Both the position numbers and the translations under genes were made by a program. From Verrucomicrobiota bacterium (lineage in GTDB: Bacteria; Verrucomicrobiota; Verrucomicrobiia; Limisphaerales; VHDF01), in assembly GCA_016871495.1 (NCBI GenBank), contig VHDF01000021.1, positions 1 to 64,000 of the forward strand: DNA of 64,000 nucleotides. The letters run 5' to 3'. Below, piece by piece: positions 1-9,299 of this stretch (within the stretch, counting starts at the first letter, position 1; each line of letters opens with the position of its first letter). The notes under the pieces are model-generated. The model made no database searches. It was given only the letters and a program-made list of their open reading frames with translations, and was not told the origin of the DNA.

Positions 1-350
1 CACACAATGGTAATACCCGTTTTCCCGATCCTCCGGAACCTTCATCCTCGCCTGTCTCATGGGCAATCCATACTGAGTCAACAAATTGAAATCAAGCTTT
101 TTCTATCAGAATGTCTGTCCCTATGTTTGGTAGGGGGGATTTTGAATTTTCGCTCCCGCGATTTTTTTCAAAAAACCCGCCAGTTGCGAAAGTCGGGTTA
201 AGAGCCGCTTCTACCGCGTCAAGTCGTTGCCGATGGCGAAATGAGCCCCCCTCGGATCCTTGGGCCTGGGACTTCGTTCTTCGCTCGCGCGTTGACCCTG
301 GCCAAAATCCCTTCTGAACAAGCGACGACTCTCTTGGGATCTTGGCAGAG
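1..350. other. No gene recognised at left edge
   Basis: I see no convincing coding region, RNA or terminator here. Short open frames exist on both strands but have no recognisable motif or ribosome binding site. The BioF-like gene on the minus strand ends at its right border. Confidence 0.5.
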
Positions 351-1445
351 TCAGCGTCCGGTTCCCGGTTGAAGGCATTCCGCGAGACGTTGGAACTCCG
401 CGGCTTGATGTTCGGAGTTGATCGCGAAGCGAAAGTAGCCTGCGGAAGGACCGACCGGATAGCGGATGAAGGAGGGAAAGATGCCCGCGCGCAGGAGGCG
501 GCGTGTCATGTCCTGAACATGGGAGGGCGAATCCGGAGTCCAACGTGTGACGGGAGTATGGGGAGAGTTGGAGAGAAACGCGTGGGGTTTGAGCGCGTCG
601 TGGAAGCTTCTCATGTTCATCTGCAACCGGGCGAGGCGTCCGGGTTCATCCTCGAAGACCTGGATCGATTCCAACACGCCGGCCGGGGCGGCAAGCGGCA
701 GGGGTGTGGAGCCCGCGTAGGCGGGTGAAGAGTCTCGGAGCGCTTGAATCACCTCGGGCGCGCCGGCGACCGCGCCGCCAGCCACACCCAGTGCTTTGGC
801 CAAACTCAAAGTCAGGACGATTCGCGGATCTCGAAGCTGAAAATGCGAGAGGACTCCTCGTCCTTGGGGTCCGACCGCACCGATCCCGTGCGCGTCATCC
901 ACGATCAACCAGCCGTTTCGAGGTAGGTCGGCCAAGGCTTTATCGACGCGGGAGAAACCGGCGGTGGTGCCGTGGGTGCCTTCGAGTAGAACGACGGGCT
1001 TGGCTCGGCGCGGGAGGGAACGAATGGTTTTGGCCAGACTCTTTGAATCCATCTCTGAGGCTCGAAGAACGGGGAGGCCTGAGATGGCGGCGGCGTCGAT
1101 GAGGCACGGATGAGTATCGTGATCGAGAACGGCGTGAGTGGCCTTCGTTCTCAGGGCTTGGATGGCGAACAGCGGCGCCAAATAACCGGAGTTGGCAAGA
1201 GCCACGGCCGGGAAGTGGAGAAAACGAGCCAGAGCTTTCTCCGTGGCGCGGTAGAGGGGATGTTCGCCGGTGGTGCGGCGGGAGGCGCCGGGTTGAGTGA
1301 GGCCGAGTTTCAGCGCGTTGCGCATGGAGGCCAGCACGCGTGGATGGCCGCTTAGTCCGAGGTAGTTGCAGCCACCAAAATAGACGAGGCTCCGCTTCCC
1401 GCGTCGGACGTGAGTGGAGTCGATGAAATCGAGGGGTGGAATCAC
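351..1445 (-). CDS. BioF-like alpha-oxoamine synthase family PLP enzyme
   Basis: 364-residue fold-type I PLP enzyme resembling 8-amino-7-oxononanoate synthase, which condenses an amino acid with an acyl-thioester. Visible landmarks are the N-terminal NYLGLSGHP motif (residues 27-35), the cofactor-contacting DDAHGIGAVG motif (183-192) and SLAKALGVAGG with the presumed Schiff-base lysine at about 217. It is slightly shorter than typical BioF (about 380-390). No other biotin gene is visible, so the family is firm but the substrate is not; it could be a paralogue such as a 2-amino-3-ketobutyrate CoA ligase relative. It is a single minus-strand gene with repeats upstream. Confidence 0.8.
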   Translation of the reverse strand: MIPPLDFIDSTHVRRGKRSLVYFGGCNYLGLSGHPRVLASMRNALKLGLTQPGASRRTTGEHPLYRATEKALARFLHFPAVALANSGYLAPLFAIQALRTKATHAVLDHDTHPCLIDAAAISGLPVLRASEMDSKSLAKTIRSLPRRAKPVVLLEGTHGTTAGFSRVDKALADLPRNGWLIVDDAHGIGAVGPQGRGVLSHFQLRDPRIVLTLSLAKALGVAGGAVAGAPEVIQALRDSSPAYAGSTPLPLAAPAGVLESIQVFEDEPGRLARLQMNMRSFHDALKPHAFLSNSPHTPVTRWTPDSPSHVQDMTRRLLRAGIFPSFIRYPVGPSAGYFRFAINSEHQAAEFQRLAECLQPGTGR

Positions 1446-1677
1446 GATGGGCTAGGTTGAGTCGCCGCCGATGGAGAGTGTTTCGGAGGGTAGATCGCTT
1501 TGGGCGCGGCGTCCAGACGCCGCAGATCGGTTGTGCGGGGGGGGGTGAGCATGCTTGAGGCTCGGATCCGCGGATGACATCGATTTCACGGATAGATCCG
1601 GGAATTCTCCCGTGGGTGCCGCTTCCAGGATTATCGAAGAAAACTTCCCAAGCCCACTCCCCAGAGGTGCATCCAGC

Positions 1678-1807
1678 CCGGATATTTCATACTGAGCTTG
1701 AACCCGCGAAAGTACGCCGCGTGAGGGCACGCGGCCTACAATCGCGCCTGCCTCTATGATTGTAGGCCCGGTGTGCTCACCGGGCGTCCCGAGCATGCAA
1801 CATGCGG
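1678..1807. repeat. Palindromic repeat family 2, copy 1
   Basis: Begins with CCCGGATATTTCATACTGAG and contains the palindrome CGCCGCGTGAGGGCACGCGG and the hairpin arms GGCCCGGTG/CACCGGGCG. Two other copies lie in inverted orientation at 52654-52766 and 52898-53030. This copy directly abuts a family 1 element, giving a composite. Confidence 0.75.
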
Positions 1808-2019
1808 GCTGGAGGTTGTCGGTGACCGTGTTGTCTTGGTAACGCAGACAGCCTTGTCTGCTGTTTCGCAGGCTGCCCAGCCTGCGGGGCGACGAAGGGA
1901 ACCCAGCGCGTGGAGTGCATGGAAGGGCGTCGTTCTTCACCCGCCGGGCCGACGGGCCGTCGGCGATACGGCAGGCTGGGCAGCCTGCGCCACACGACAG
2001 ACAACTTCGGCATGCGCGG
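1808..2019. mobile_element. MITE-like palindromic element, family 1, copy a
   Basis: About 210 bp. It shares its interior (GGCTGCCCAGCCTGC palindromes, a GGGCCGACGGGCCGTCGGC core) with copies at 5456-5632, 10612-10830 and 14826-15044. The right end (GACAACTTCGG.ATGC) is the inverted terminal repeat; the left end is eroded where it joins the family 2 repeat. Frames through it encode arginine/proline-rich peptides that recur in each copy and are not credible proteins. Confidence 0.75.
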
Positions 2020-2479
2020 CCTCCCCAGCCCTGCAATCCAAGGTCATCCTGTTTTGATCTGTGAATCGGAAGTGAAGAAGCCTGTCGTCTGTTGTTCTCT
2101 TGGGTTTGACGTGTTTCTTGGTTCGATGGAATTGGCTTTTCCAGATCAGATTTGAAGTGTCGCTCATGGAGCGAATAGATTCTGTAATCATGGAGATTTG
2201 TCGCCAACCCGATCGCCCCTCGAATTCCTCCGGTCACCCCTCGGCCAAGACAAGCCGCCCAATCTCATTGCTGATTGTTGCGAAATACTGCTTGCCTCCG
2301 CCAATTTGATGCGCTTAGTGTCCGAACAAGCCTTATGGTGAAGCGTGCTCATCTCCCAATTGAGCAGTGTCGTCTTTTTTGCGGCAAATCAGTCGCAAAG
2401 AAGCGTCCTTTGTGCGCGGTTGGCTCCGTGCCGCAGCGTTCACCCGAGGTAAGTTGTAATCCTCACCCCAAACAAACCT
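2020..2479. other. Non-coding leader of the 937-residue secreted protein gene
   Basis: About 460 bp with no supported gene or RNA. It presumably holds the promoter of the gene starting at 2480, but I could not pick a convincing -35/-10 pair, and no strong Shine-Dalgarno precedes the ATG. Confidence 0.4.
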
Positions 2480-5293
2480 ATGCGTAAATCAGTTAAATCC
2501 TTGCTGATGCTAGGTGTTTTTGCCGGAGGTGCAGTGGCTTTGCAAGCCGCCCCTCCGTCATCACCACAGGGCATCGTCACGGCGAATACCTACCCGGGCA
2601 ACGTCCGCCCAGCCATTATTGCGGGCGAAAAACCAGCCTCCGATGGGACACACTACCCTGGCATCGCCGAACTCCCCTACAACGGATATCCTGGGCCTTA
2701 CTCTGGAGATCCTGCGACTCCCCCTCCGGGTGACGTCCGCAACAACTACACGATGCATCTCCGCTTCTATTACCACGCTCCCAAGGCGGGTAAATTGCAG
2801 TTCGCGATCGCATCCGACGACCCGGGCAACCTGTTCGTGGCCACCGACGCCAATCCCGCCAATAAAGTCCAGGTCGCCGTCGAGCCTCAGTGGAACGCGG
2901 TCCGCTCCTTCGGTGGTGGCGACCCCGCAGCTCCGACACGCCGCACCGTGACGGACGACGGCAAAGAACCTTCTCCTCGGCCCGGCAATATGTCGCAATT
3001 CTTCACGGTGACGGCCGGCCAGGTCCTCTACGTTGAAGCGGTTGCCAATGAAGGCGGTGGTGGCGACAACCTCGCCGTTGCAGCCCGTTACAGCACCGAT
3101 CCTGAATTCGCCGACGGCGACCAGCCGATTAGCGCAAACATCTCCTCGGTAGATCGCGCTGACGTCACAAAGGCCGCCATCACGGGTCTCGGATCCACTC
3201 CGGTGGGCTTCTCCGTCAACGTGATCAATGGCAGTGGAAACAACGGCACCAAGCTCGACAAGGCTTCCGTCAAAGTAGAGCTGGATGGTGCGGCTGTCGC
3301 GACCACCGTTGAGGATACCGCTGACGGCAGCAGGATCGTTTACAGCCATGCCACGGTCTTCGCCTCAGGTTCCAAGCATACGGTCAAGGTAAGCGCGAAA
3401 GACACAGGCGGTGCCAGCCTCCAATCGACCGCAGATTTCACCGTATCCAAGTATGGCTTGCTGAGCAAAGACCTCAAGGTGCCTGATAGCGCGGTCAAGA
3501 AAAATGAGCCCGGCTTCTTGTATCGCACGTTTCAAAACTCCGCCGATACGCGCAATACGAATGCCAAGAGCGAAGAGGCTATTGCCGGAACGTTGAAAAA
3601 CGCTGACGGCCCACTCCCGAATCAAGCCGACCCCAACGCGCAAGGCAACGCCAAGGGCCCGGGCAAGAAGCTCGGTTCCGCCGACAATGCTTTGATCGAG
3701 TTCGAAATTGAAACGGTCATTAACTTGGATCAAGGCGGCGGCAGCAACGGCGCGTTCACTCCCGATGAGCAAATGCCAGGCATCCCCGGCATCGAAGGCA
3801 GCACCGACGGTATTGTCGCTGAAATCATCACTTTCATCGAATTCCCTCGCGGGCTGATCACGATGGGTGTCAATTCCGACGACGGCTTCAAGACCACCGC
3901 CGGCCTCAATCCGGCTGACTCGGCTACGGCCGTCCTCCTCGGTGAATTCAATGGCGGTCGTGGCGCGTCCGACACGATCTTCCAGTTCGTGGTGGAAGAA
4001 GCGGGCATCTACCAGATTCGCACGACCTGGGAAGAAGGCGGTGGTGGCGCGAACATCGAATGGTTCACCGTCAATGCCGGTACGAAGGTATTGGTCAACG
4101 GCGAAGGCGGTCTGAAAGCCTATCGCCGCGCCGACATCGTCGTTCCGGCGGCCTTGGTTGCCCGCTCCCCGGCGCCGAACGCCACTGGCCAGGAGCCTCG
4201 CCCCGACATCGTTGTTGCTTGGAATGACCCAGGTGGCGCGATTGATCAAGCCTCGATCAAAATGAAGGTTGATGGCAAAGACGCTTCGGTCACGGTGGCC
4301 AAGGCAGGCAATACCGTCACCGCGACTCACAAACCTTCCGCCGACTTCGGCTTCAGCAAAACCGTGAAGGTTGATCTGTCCTTCAAGAACGGCGGGCGTG
4401 ACGTCACTACGTCCTGGAGTTTCTTCGTGAAGATCGACATGTCGGCGCCCGGCACGTTGTTCATCGAAACCGAAGATTTCGACTTCGATGGCGGCCAGAC
4501 CATCACCGACCAGCCGATTGGTATGACCGGCAAATATCCCGGCGGTTCTTTCCGCGACAAGGGTGACGGACTCGACAACGCTCCTGGCAACAAGAGCTTC
4601 GGTGTCGATTACTTCGAAACTAGCGCCGGCAATGCCCAAGCCATCTATCGTCCTGGAACCGGTGTTGAAGCCGGCAAAGAAGACAGCCAGGTGACCGGTG
4701 GCGTCAGCCGCGGTTCTTTCGACGTGGAGAAGACCTTCGCGGTCGGCTGGAACGACGGTGGCGACTGGATGAACTACACTCGGACCTTCCCGAGCCCGGC
4801 CAAGAACTACAAGATCTATGGCCGTATCTCCTCGGGCGGTGCAGCGATCAACGCTGAACTGGCCCAGATCACCGCTGGCCAGGGCACGAAAGATCAGACC
4901 AAGAAAATCTTGGGTATCTTCCGTCCTGGTCGCGCGACCTCGGGCTGGGACGGCGCGGGAGCGTTTGAAACCTTCCCGCTCACTGCAGCCGACGGTTCCG
5001 GTACGCCGGTCATCGTCGAGCTTGGTGGCAAGACGACCCTCCGTTTCACCACCATCGACGGCAACAACGACCAGGACTTCCTGATCTTCCAACCCACGAC
5101 GGAATCTCCGGGAGGCGGAGTACCGACGCTCGCGGGCAAGGCCGAAGGTGGCAAGCTCGTGATTACCTTCACCGGCACACTGCAATCTTCCGACAATGTG
5201 GAAGGCCCCTACGCAGATGTAGCAGGCGCAACAAGCCCTCGCACGGTTGATCCGACCGGCGCCGGCAAGTTCTATCGCGCCAAAGGCAACTAA
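2480..5293 (+). CDS. Large secreted protein with PA14/Ig/CBM6-like regions
   Basis: 937 residues. The signal peptide is basic then hydrophobic (MRKSVKSLLML...ALQAA, about 1-24). Residues about 60-210 resemble a PA14 lectin-like fold (YTMHLRFYYHAP, FAIASDDPGN). An Ig-like stretch follows, then a second PA14-like segment near 470-545 (GVNSDDGFKTTAG, AGIYQIRTTWEEGG), another Ig-like domain, and a CBM6-like region near 660-880 (GGDWMNYTRTF, FIIE-type start). The last ~55 residues (LQSSDNVEGPY...KFYRAKGN) match the C-terminus of the protein at 15117-17024. No catalytic motif was recognised, so an extracellular glycan-binding role is inferred. It is monocistronic, followed by a strong terminator. 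Confidence 0.75.
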   Translation: MRKSVKSLLMLGVFAGGAVALQAAPPSSPQGIVTANTYPGNVRPAIIAGEKPASDGTHYPGIAELPYNGYPGPYSGDPATPPPGDVRNNYTMHLRFYYHAPKAGKLQFAIASDDPGNLFVATDANPANKVQVAVEPQWNAVRSFGGGDPAAPTRRTVTDDGKEPSPRPGNMSQFFTVTAGQVLYVEAVANEGGGGDNLAVAARYSTDPEFADGDQPISANISSVDRADVTKAAITGLGSTPVGFSVNVINGSGNNGTKLDKASVKVELDGAAVATTVEDTADGSRIVYSHATVFASGSKHTVKVSAKDTGGASLQSTADFTVSKYGLLSKDLKVPDSAVKKNEPGFLYRTFQNSADTRNTNAKSEEAIAGTLKNADGPLPNQADPNAQGNAKGPGKKLGSADNALIEFEIETVINLDQGGGSNGAFTPDEQMPGIPGIEGSTDGIVAEIITFIEFPRGLITMGVNSDDGFKTTAGLNPADSATAVLLGEFNGGRGASDTIFQFVVEEAGIYQIRTTWEEGGGGANIEWFTVNAGTKVLVNGEGGLKAYRRADIVVPAALVARSPAPNATGQEPRPDIVVAWNDPGGAIDQASIKMKVDGKDASVTVAKAGNTVTATHKPSADFGFSKTVKVDLSFKNGGRDVTTSWSFFVKIDMSAPGTLFIETEDFDFDGGQTITDQPIGMTGKYPGGSFRDKGDGLDNAPGNKSFGVDYFETSAGNAQAIYRPGTGVEAGKEDSQVTGGVSRGSFDVEKTFAVGWNDGGDWMNYTRTFPSPAKNYKIYGRISSGGAAINAELAQITAGQGTKDQTKKILGIFRPGRATSGWDGAGAFETFPLTAADGSGTPVIVELGGKTTLRFTTIDGNNDQDFLIFQPTTESPGGGVPTLAGKAEGGKLVITFTGTLQSSDNVEGPYADVAGATSPRTVDPTGAGKFYRAKGN

Positions 5294-5315
5294 GCCCTTC
5301 GCTCGAACGTTTCAG

Positions 5316-5350
5316 AGGAGGCCGGACGAAAGTCCGGCCTCCTTTTTTTT
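5316..5350 (+). terminator. Rho-independent terminator
   Basis: Perfect 12-bp stem AGGAGGCCGGAC / GTCCGGCCTCCT with a GAAA tetraloop followed by a run of T, 23 bp after the stop codon at 5293. Confidence 0.95.
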
Positions 5351-5394
5351 CGAGGGATGGACATGGATTGCCAGCAATTCTGGGGGTTCGACAT

Positions 5395-5455
5395 ATCGAT
5401 CCGTGAGTATTTTCATGAATCAAAGCGAGTGGAATCAATCGGGCGATCAGGAGTG
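5395..5455. repeat. Repeat module X, copy 1
   Basis: TCGATCCGTGAGTATTTTCA followed by a stretch ending GGGCGATCAGGAGTGCCGTG. A near-identical module lies at 10989-11066 (TCGATCCCTTGAGTATTTTC ... CGATCAGGAGCGCCGCGCAT). Confidence 0.7.
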
Positions 5456-5632
5456 CCGTGCATCGCGAAGTGGTCTGTCGTGTGGCGCAGGCTGCCCAGC
5501 CTGCCGTATCGCGGACGGCCCGTCGGCCCGGCGGGTGAAGAACGAGGCCCTTCCATGTTCTCCACCCGCCTGGTTTCCTTCGTCGCCCCGCAGGCTGGGC
5601 AGCCTGCGATACAGCAGACAGGGCTGTCGCGG
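5456..5632. mobile_element. MITE-like palindromic element, family 1, copy b (one end lost)
   Basis: Starts with the terminal repeat (CCGTGCATCGCGAAG) and shares the ~170-bp interior of copies at 1808, 10612 and 14826, in the same orientation as the 10612 copy. The right terminal repeat is missing: similarity stops near 5630 and runs into other repeat sequence. Confidence 0.75.
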
Positions 5633-5689
5633 TGTATTTTATTTTCAGACGCGGTTCGCCAGGGCGAATGGGTCACGGAATGGGAGATG

Positions 5690-5958
5690 CGCTCGGCGAC
5701 GGAATCCCGCCTTCAATCCCAAAGGGATTGTGTCCTCCAGCCCAAGGTTGCGAGGCACGAGCTACCTTGGGTTGTCGTTTGGAAATGGATTCAACCGCAA
5801 CGCGGTTGTGGCTTGACCCCGCCAAACGGAAATAGGATTTGGTCACAACCCCGTTGGGGTTGGTTTCCATTGACGAAACGTGACCCAAGGTAGCTCGTTC
5901 CTCGCAACCTTGGGCTTTGGGATGGAATCCCGTTGGGATTCTTGAGGTGCTCGACATG
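5690..5958. repeat. Large inverted repeat (family 3), copy 1
   Basis: The left arm at about 5697-5815 (AATCCCAAAGGGATT, CCCAAGGTTGCGAGG, GAGCTACCTTGGGT, CAACGCGGTTGTGG) is the inverse of the right arm at about 5838-5945 (CACAACCCCGTTGGGGTTGG, ACCCAAGGTAGCTCG, CCTCGCAACCTTGGG, AATCCCGTTGGGATT). The right arm with its centre (5819-5958) recurs almost unchanged at 10851-10991. Confidence 0.8.
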
Positions 5959-6033
5959 TCTGTCCCTGAGTATTTTGTGTCTGTCCCTGAGTATTTTCGG
6001 TCCCTGAGTGTTTTCGGTCCTTGAGTGTTTTTG
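5957..6033. repeat. Short tandem repeat of GTCCCTGAGTATTTT-like units
   Basis: Four imperfect units: two of CTGTCCCTGAGTATTTT, then CGGTCCCTGAGTGTTTT and CGGTCCTTGAGTGTTTT. It sits between the family 3 inverted repeat and the 3' end of the metallopeptidase gene. Function unknown. Confidence 0.7.
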
Positions 6034-6094
6034 TGTGTCGTCGTGTCTTTCTCATCCAGGCTTTGGCAAATCTTCACCAGGTGCAACGGCCGAT

Positions 6095-7120
6095 TTAGGG
6101 GTGTCGCCGGAGGATCATTTCCATTTTGCGTAATGCCTCGGGGCTGGCGGGTTTGTTGGCTCCTTGAATCAACATCACGAACTGATCGGCCAGGATCTCC
6201 TCGGGATGGATGATGTAGCGGGTGTTGCGCCCTATCTGCTCGAAATAGCCGGAGACCTGTTCAGGGCTCAACCGCACAGGCTGATCTTCGAGCATCTTCG
6301 CTTTCCACTGGCCGCCCGATTCGTCCATCACCCATAATTTGAAATCAAGATACTCGAAAAACCCCCAACCCCTGGCCCTGGAGTAGGTCTCCGTCCTGGC
6401 GATGAGTGAAGGCATGACCTTCACAGTAGTGCCCTGATGCTCCACCGCGATCCAATGCTCGATGACCGGCGCGTCAGGGTTCGTCATCTGGCGCGAACGG
6501 TAAGAGGGAGGCGGTTCCAGGGGCGCCGATTTTTTGAATCCAATCGCCCCATAGAGTTCGTCACGCATTTTCGGATTGGCCCGGCTCAGCACATGGAACA
6601 ACTCGTGCAAGAGCAAACGTTCGAGCGCGCCGCGCGGGATGTTCAGCTTGGCGACCGGGAGAATCACCGACTCCCCGCGAGTGTAGGCGGCATGCGCTTC
6701 CTCCAAACCACTGCTCTTCACAAGGTGAATCTGCTTGGGAAAAGGAAGTTTCCACCGCGAGAGCGATCGCGCAATTTCCGCGGTGCTTTCGCGCATTCGA
6801 TCCACCTCCGCGGTCGACCATTCCAAAGCTTGCGCCTCGATGAACGACAGCAATCGCGCCTCGTCCACGGGAGCATCCGAGTCGAGCCTGGCCGCCCGAT
6901 CGAACGGACTCAATTGTCGGATGAACTCATCCCGTGTCCCGAGGATCTGAAGGCCCTTTTCACGGTCGGCCAGGACCCACCGAGAATCGCCCTGGATGAT
7001 CCAATCCGAGGCGAGAACTTCGAGGGCGCCGACCAGTATCAAGAGCCATGCGACGCATGACTTTCCTCCCAGGCGTAAGACGCCGGCAGTTTGCCGGCCC
7101 AAAGTCGGCGCCAAGGACAT
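6095..7120 (-). CDS. Exported HELFH zinc metallopeptidase-like protein
   Basis: 341 residues from the ATG at 7120, which is preceded by AAGGAG at good spacing; a longer frame to 7321 exists but lacks such a site. The N-terminus has a hydrophobic segment (about 21-38, CVAWLLILVGALEVLAS) consistent with a signal peptide or anchor. HELFH at 172-176 fits an HExxH zinc/catalytic motif, and HPEEILADQF (305-314) could supply a third ligand. No close named family was recognised and the substrate is unknown. It is last in a minus-strand series, 140 bp after the esterase gene. Confidence 0.75.
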   Translation of the reverse strand: MSLAPTLGRQTAGVLRLGGKSCVAWLLILVGALEVLASDWIIQGDSRWVLADREKGLQILGTRDEFIRQLSPFDRAARLDSDAPVDEARLLSFIEAQALEWSTAEVDRMRESTAEIARSLSRWKLPFPKQIHLVKSSGLEEAHAAYTRGESVILPVAKLNIPRGALERLLLHELFHVLSRANPKMRDELYGAIGFKKSAPLEPPPSYRSRQMTNPDAPVIEHWIAVEHQGTTVKVMPSLIARTETYSRARGWGFFEYLDFKLWVMDESGGQWKAKMLEDQPVRLSPEQVSGYFEQIGRNTRYIIHPEEILADQFVMLIQGANKPASPEALRKMEMILRRHP

Positions 7121-7260
7121 GATGCTCCTTCTCGGTCGCAGCGAAGCACTTCGCGGCATGCATCGACACCATGCGCCAATCCGGTCTGCCCGTCGCTCCA
7201 ATTCTCCACGAATTTTCGCCCGAGGCACGGAGTCCTTTGGGGCCAGCCCCAACGCCTTGT

Positions 7261-8367
7261 CTATTGTGGCAGAGCAACGTCCCGCACGTGGCGGTCCATC
7301 CACTCGAACATGCTCGTCCACATCACGGGGAGATAGACGTGGCCGGTCTTTTCATGAACCTCGCTGCGGAAGGAATTGGAGTTTCCGTAAAGGCTGTAGA
7401 CACGAGCCACCCGTTTCTCGATTTCCCGAATGCCCTCGACCGGCGAGCCGGCGTCGGAATCCCCGTTCATGCAGAGCAACGGACGGGGTGCCGCGCAGGC
7501 CACCACAGCTTCGCTGTCAAAGTGGGCGAGCATACCCGGAACGAAGTAGTAGATGCCGTGATACTTCAGTCCCCCGGCCGCCGTGAGTTCCTGATAACGC
7601 GTCAAGCATGCCACTGCGACCCCGGCTTTCAATCTCTCGTCCAAGGCCATCAGCCACCAGGTGCGCGTTGCGCCCATGCTGATGCCGGTGACCCCGACGC
7701 GGCGGGCATCCACCTCGGGGCGGGAAACCAGATAATCGAGAGCCATCAACTCATCTCGCAGCATCATGCCCCACAAACTGCGGCCCCACCACAGTTGAAA
7801 CTTCGAAGCGCTCATCTCACCCGGTCCACCCTTTTCCGCCTCGCCGCCCGGCCCCTGTCCATTGCGTTCGCCGAAACCATACGCGTCGATGCAGAGCACC
7901 GCGTATCCGCGCCGCGCCAGTGCTGGTGCAGGTGGCTCCGGCGTGTGATCGGCTCGAAAGATCTCCTCCTTGCCAATGGGGTATTCGCCTCCGTGCCAAT
8001 GGCAATAAAGGATGGCGGGAACGGGTCCGGCTGCTTTCTCGGGCAGGACCAAATAGCCCGGGATTGTTGCGCCTGCCCCGTTGTCGAACTCGAATTTCTC
8101 GACGATATAGCCCGGGCGAACTTCCCTGGATATCGTCTTGACCTGCGGCTTCGCCGGGCGCGGCGGCAGGTTGCCCAGCAGTTTCCAGAGGGTTGCGCGA
8201 ATCCCGGCCCGGCGAGTCTCCCAAGCCTCGACACTGGCGGGGATCTCCAGTTCGGGCACCGGGGGCGCGGCTTTCATCCATCTGTCCGCCGCCGCGGGGC
8301 GGGAATCTTGAGCGAAGGTATGCATGGCAAAACCAAGGGTCCACAGGAATGCGAGGCGGGTCGTCAT
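7261..8367 (-). CDS. Secreted alpha/beta hydrolase (dienelactone hydrolase / acetylxylan esterase type)
   Basis: 368 residues with a short signal peptide (MTTRLAFLWTLGFAMHTFAQ). The alpha/beta-hydrolase core shows oxyanion-region HWHGGEYPIG (123-132), CIDAYGFGERNG (159-170), the nucleophile elbow GISMG with Ser about 230, a candidate acid in NGDSDAG (301-307) and a candidate His about 343 (TGHVY). Such enzymes in this phylum are often annotated as polysaccharide esterases; the substrate is inferred only. Its ATG overlaps the stop of the upstream DUF1684 gene by four bases (ATGA), indicating translational coupling. Confidence 0.85.
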   Translation of the reverse strand: MTTRLAFLWTLGFAMHTFAQDSRPAAADRWMKAAPPVPELEIPASVEAWETRRAGIRATLWKLLGNLPPRPAKPQVKTISREVRPGYIVEKFEFDNGAGATIPGYLVLPEKAAGPVPAILYCHWHGGEYPIGKEEIFRADHTPEPPAPALARRGYAVLCIDAYGFGERNGQGPGGEAEKGGPGEMSASKFQLWWGRSLWGMMLRDELMALDYLVSRPEVDARRVGVTGISMGATRTWWLMALDERLKAGVAVACLTRYQELTAAGGLKYHGIYYFVPGMLAHFDSEAVVACAAPRPLLCMNGDSDAGSPVEGIREIEKRVARVYSLYGNSNSFRSEVHEKTGHVYLPVMWTSMFEWMDRHVRDVALPQ

Positions 8368-9299
8368 GGAATGGTGTGAGAGGTGGATCGATGCCTTTTT
8401 TCTCCCGCGGGGATGGCGAAAGGAAGATCATTCTGAGCCGGTGGAATCTGGCACGTGGCGAAGGGCGTGAAGGCGCAGGGCGGATTATACGCGAAATTGA
8501 AATCGAGAACGACTTGCCCGTTCGTTCCTGGCAGCGCTGCATGCAGGTAGCGTCCGCCCGCATAGGTGGCGCCGCCGTTTGTGGCATCGCGAAACAGAAT
8601 GAACAAGTCCCCCTCCTCGCGATCTTCCAGCGCGTCCAGTTCATAGTCGCGATTCTGCCAGCGGAAGCGAATTTTCCCCGGAGATCGTTCCAGCGTGGTT
8701 CCACCGGTCACCACGGCCATGGGCAGCATTTTGGGCAGTCGATGAGGAACGAAGATCCCTTCGACACGGAACTCGGGTTGATACTCAAAGTATTCCAATC
8801 CTTGAAACGCCCGGCGATTTGGATGGGTGGATTGGCGAACCCGCAAGGCCAGGCGTTCCCCTCGCGAAAGCACCGTCAGGCGCAATTCTCCGATGGCAAC
8901 CACGGATGGTTTTCCTTCCTTGTCCGTGCGCAGCCAAGCCTCCGAGACGGAAGATCCATCGACGCTGGCAGCGACTCCCGGAAATGCCACGAAACGCACT
9001 TTCTCTCGAGTTCGGAAGAACGTGCCGATTCGACCCGGTGTCGCCTGACCCGCCAGCTTGATGAGCTGATCTGAATCCGAGCCGGCGGGGTTGTCGCCCT
9101 CTTGGAGCCAGTGCAATCCAACCAGGGTGATCCAGCCGTTGGTGCCCGCGACCGACTCCATCCGCTTCTGTTTCCAAACCGACCAGGCTGGGGGAGCCGC
9201 GCCCGCGTTGAGCAAGAGAACCGAGGCCGTCGCGATGAGCACACCCATACCGGCGGTTCGGCGAATCGTTTTCGCTAAAGTTTGCGCCAAAGAAAACAT
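8364..9299 (-). CDS. DUF1684 family exported protein
   Basis: 311 residues. The N-terminal hydrophobic segment (GMGVLIATASVLLLNAG) suggests export. DUF1684 hallmarks are GWITLVGLHWLQEGDNPAGSD near 55-75, the basic RRAFQGLEYFEY segment, and the signature DFNFAYNPPCAFTPFATCQ near 260-285 with conserved cysteines. The family's biochemical function is unknown to me. The start overlaps the end of the HAD-methyltransferase gene by 25 bp and the stop overlaps the esterase start, so the three are probably one transcript. Confidence 0.85.
   Translation of the reverse strand: MFSLAQTLAKTIRRTAGMGVLIATASVLLLNAGAAPPAWSVWKQKRMESVAGTNGWITLVGLHWLQEGDNPAGSDSDQLIKLAGQATPGRIGTFFRTREKVRFVAFPGVAASVDGSSVSEAWLRTDKEGKPSVVAIGELRLTVLSRGERLALRVRQSTHPNRRAFQGLEYFEYQPEFRVEGIFVPHRLPKMLPMAVVTGGTTLERSPGKIRFRWQNRDYELDALEDREEGDLFILFRDATNGGATYAGGRYLHAALPGTNGQVVLDFNFAYNPPCAFTPFATCQIPPAQNDLPFAIPAGEKRHRSTSHTIP

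Noticed and set aside
1452-2237. 261-codon minus-strand open frame
   Set aside because: It runs through the family 1 and family 2 repeats; the same Cys/Pro/Arg-rich peptide appears in every repeat copy, and there is no independent motif or start site.
3365-5185. 606-codon minus-strand frame opposite the 937-residue protein
   Set aside because: Shadow of a GC-rich coding region; no domain, no signal, no ribosome site, while the plus strand has clear domains and a terminator.
5247-5816. Long open frames over the repeat cluster after the first terminator
   Set aside because: They translate palindromic repeats in several frames at once, a result of high GC and symmetry, not of coding.
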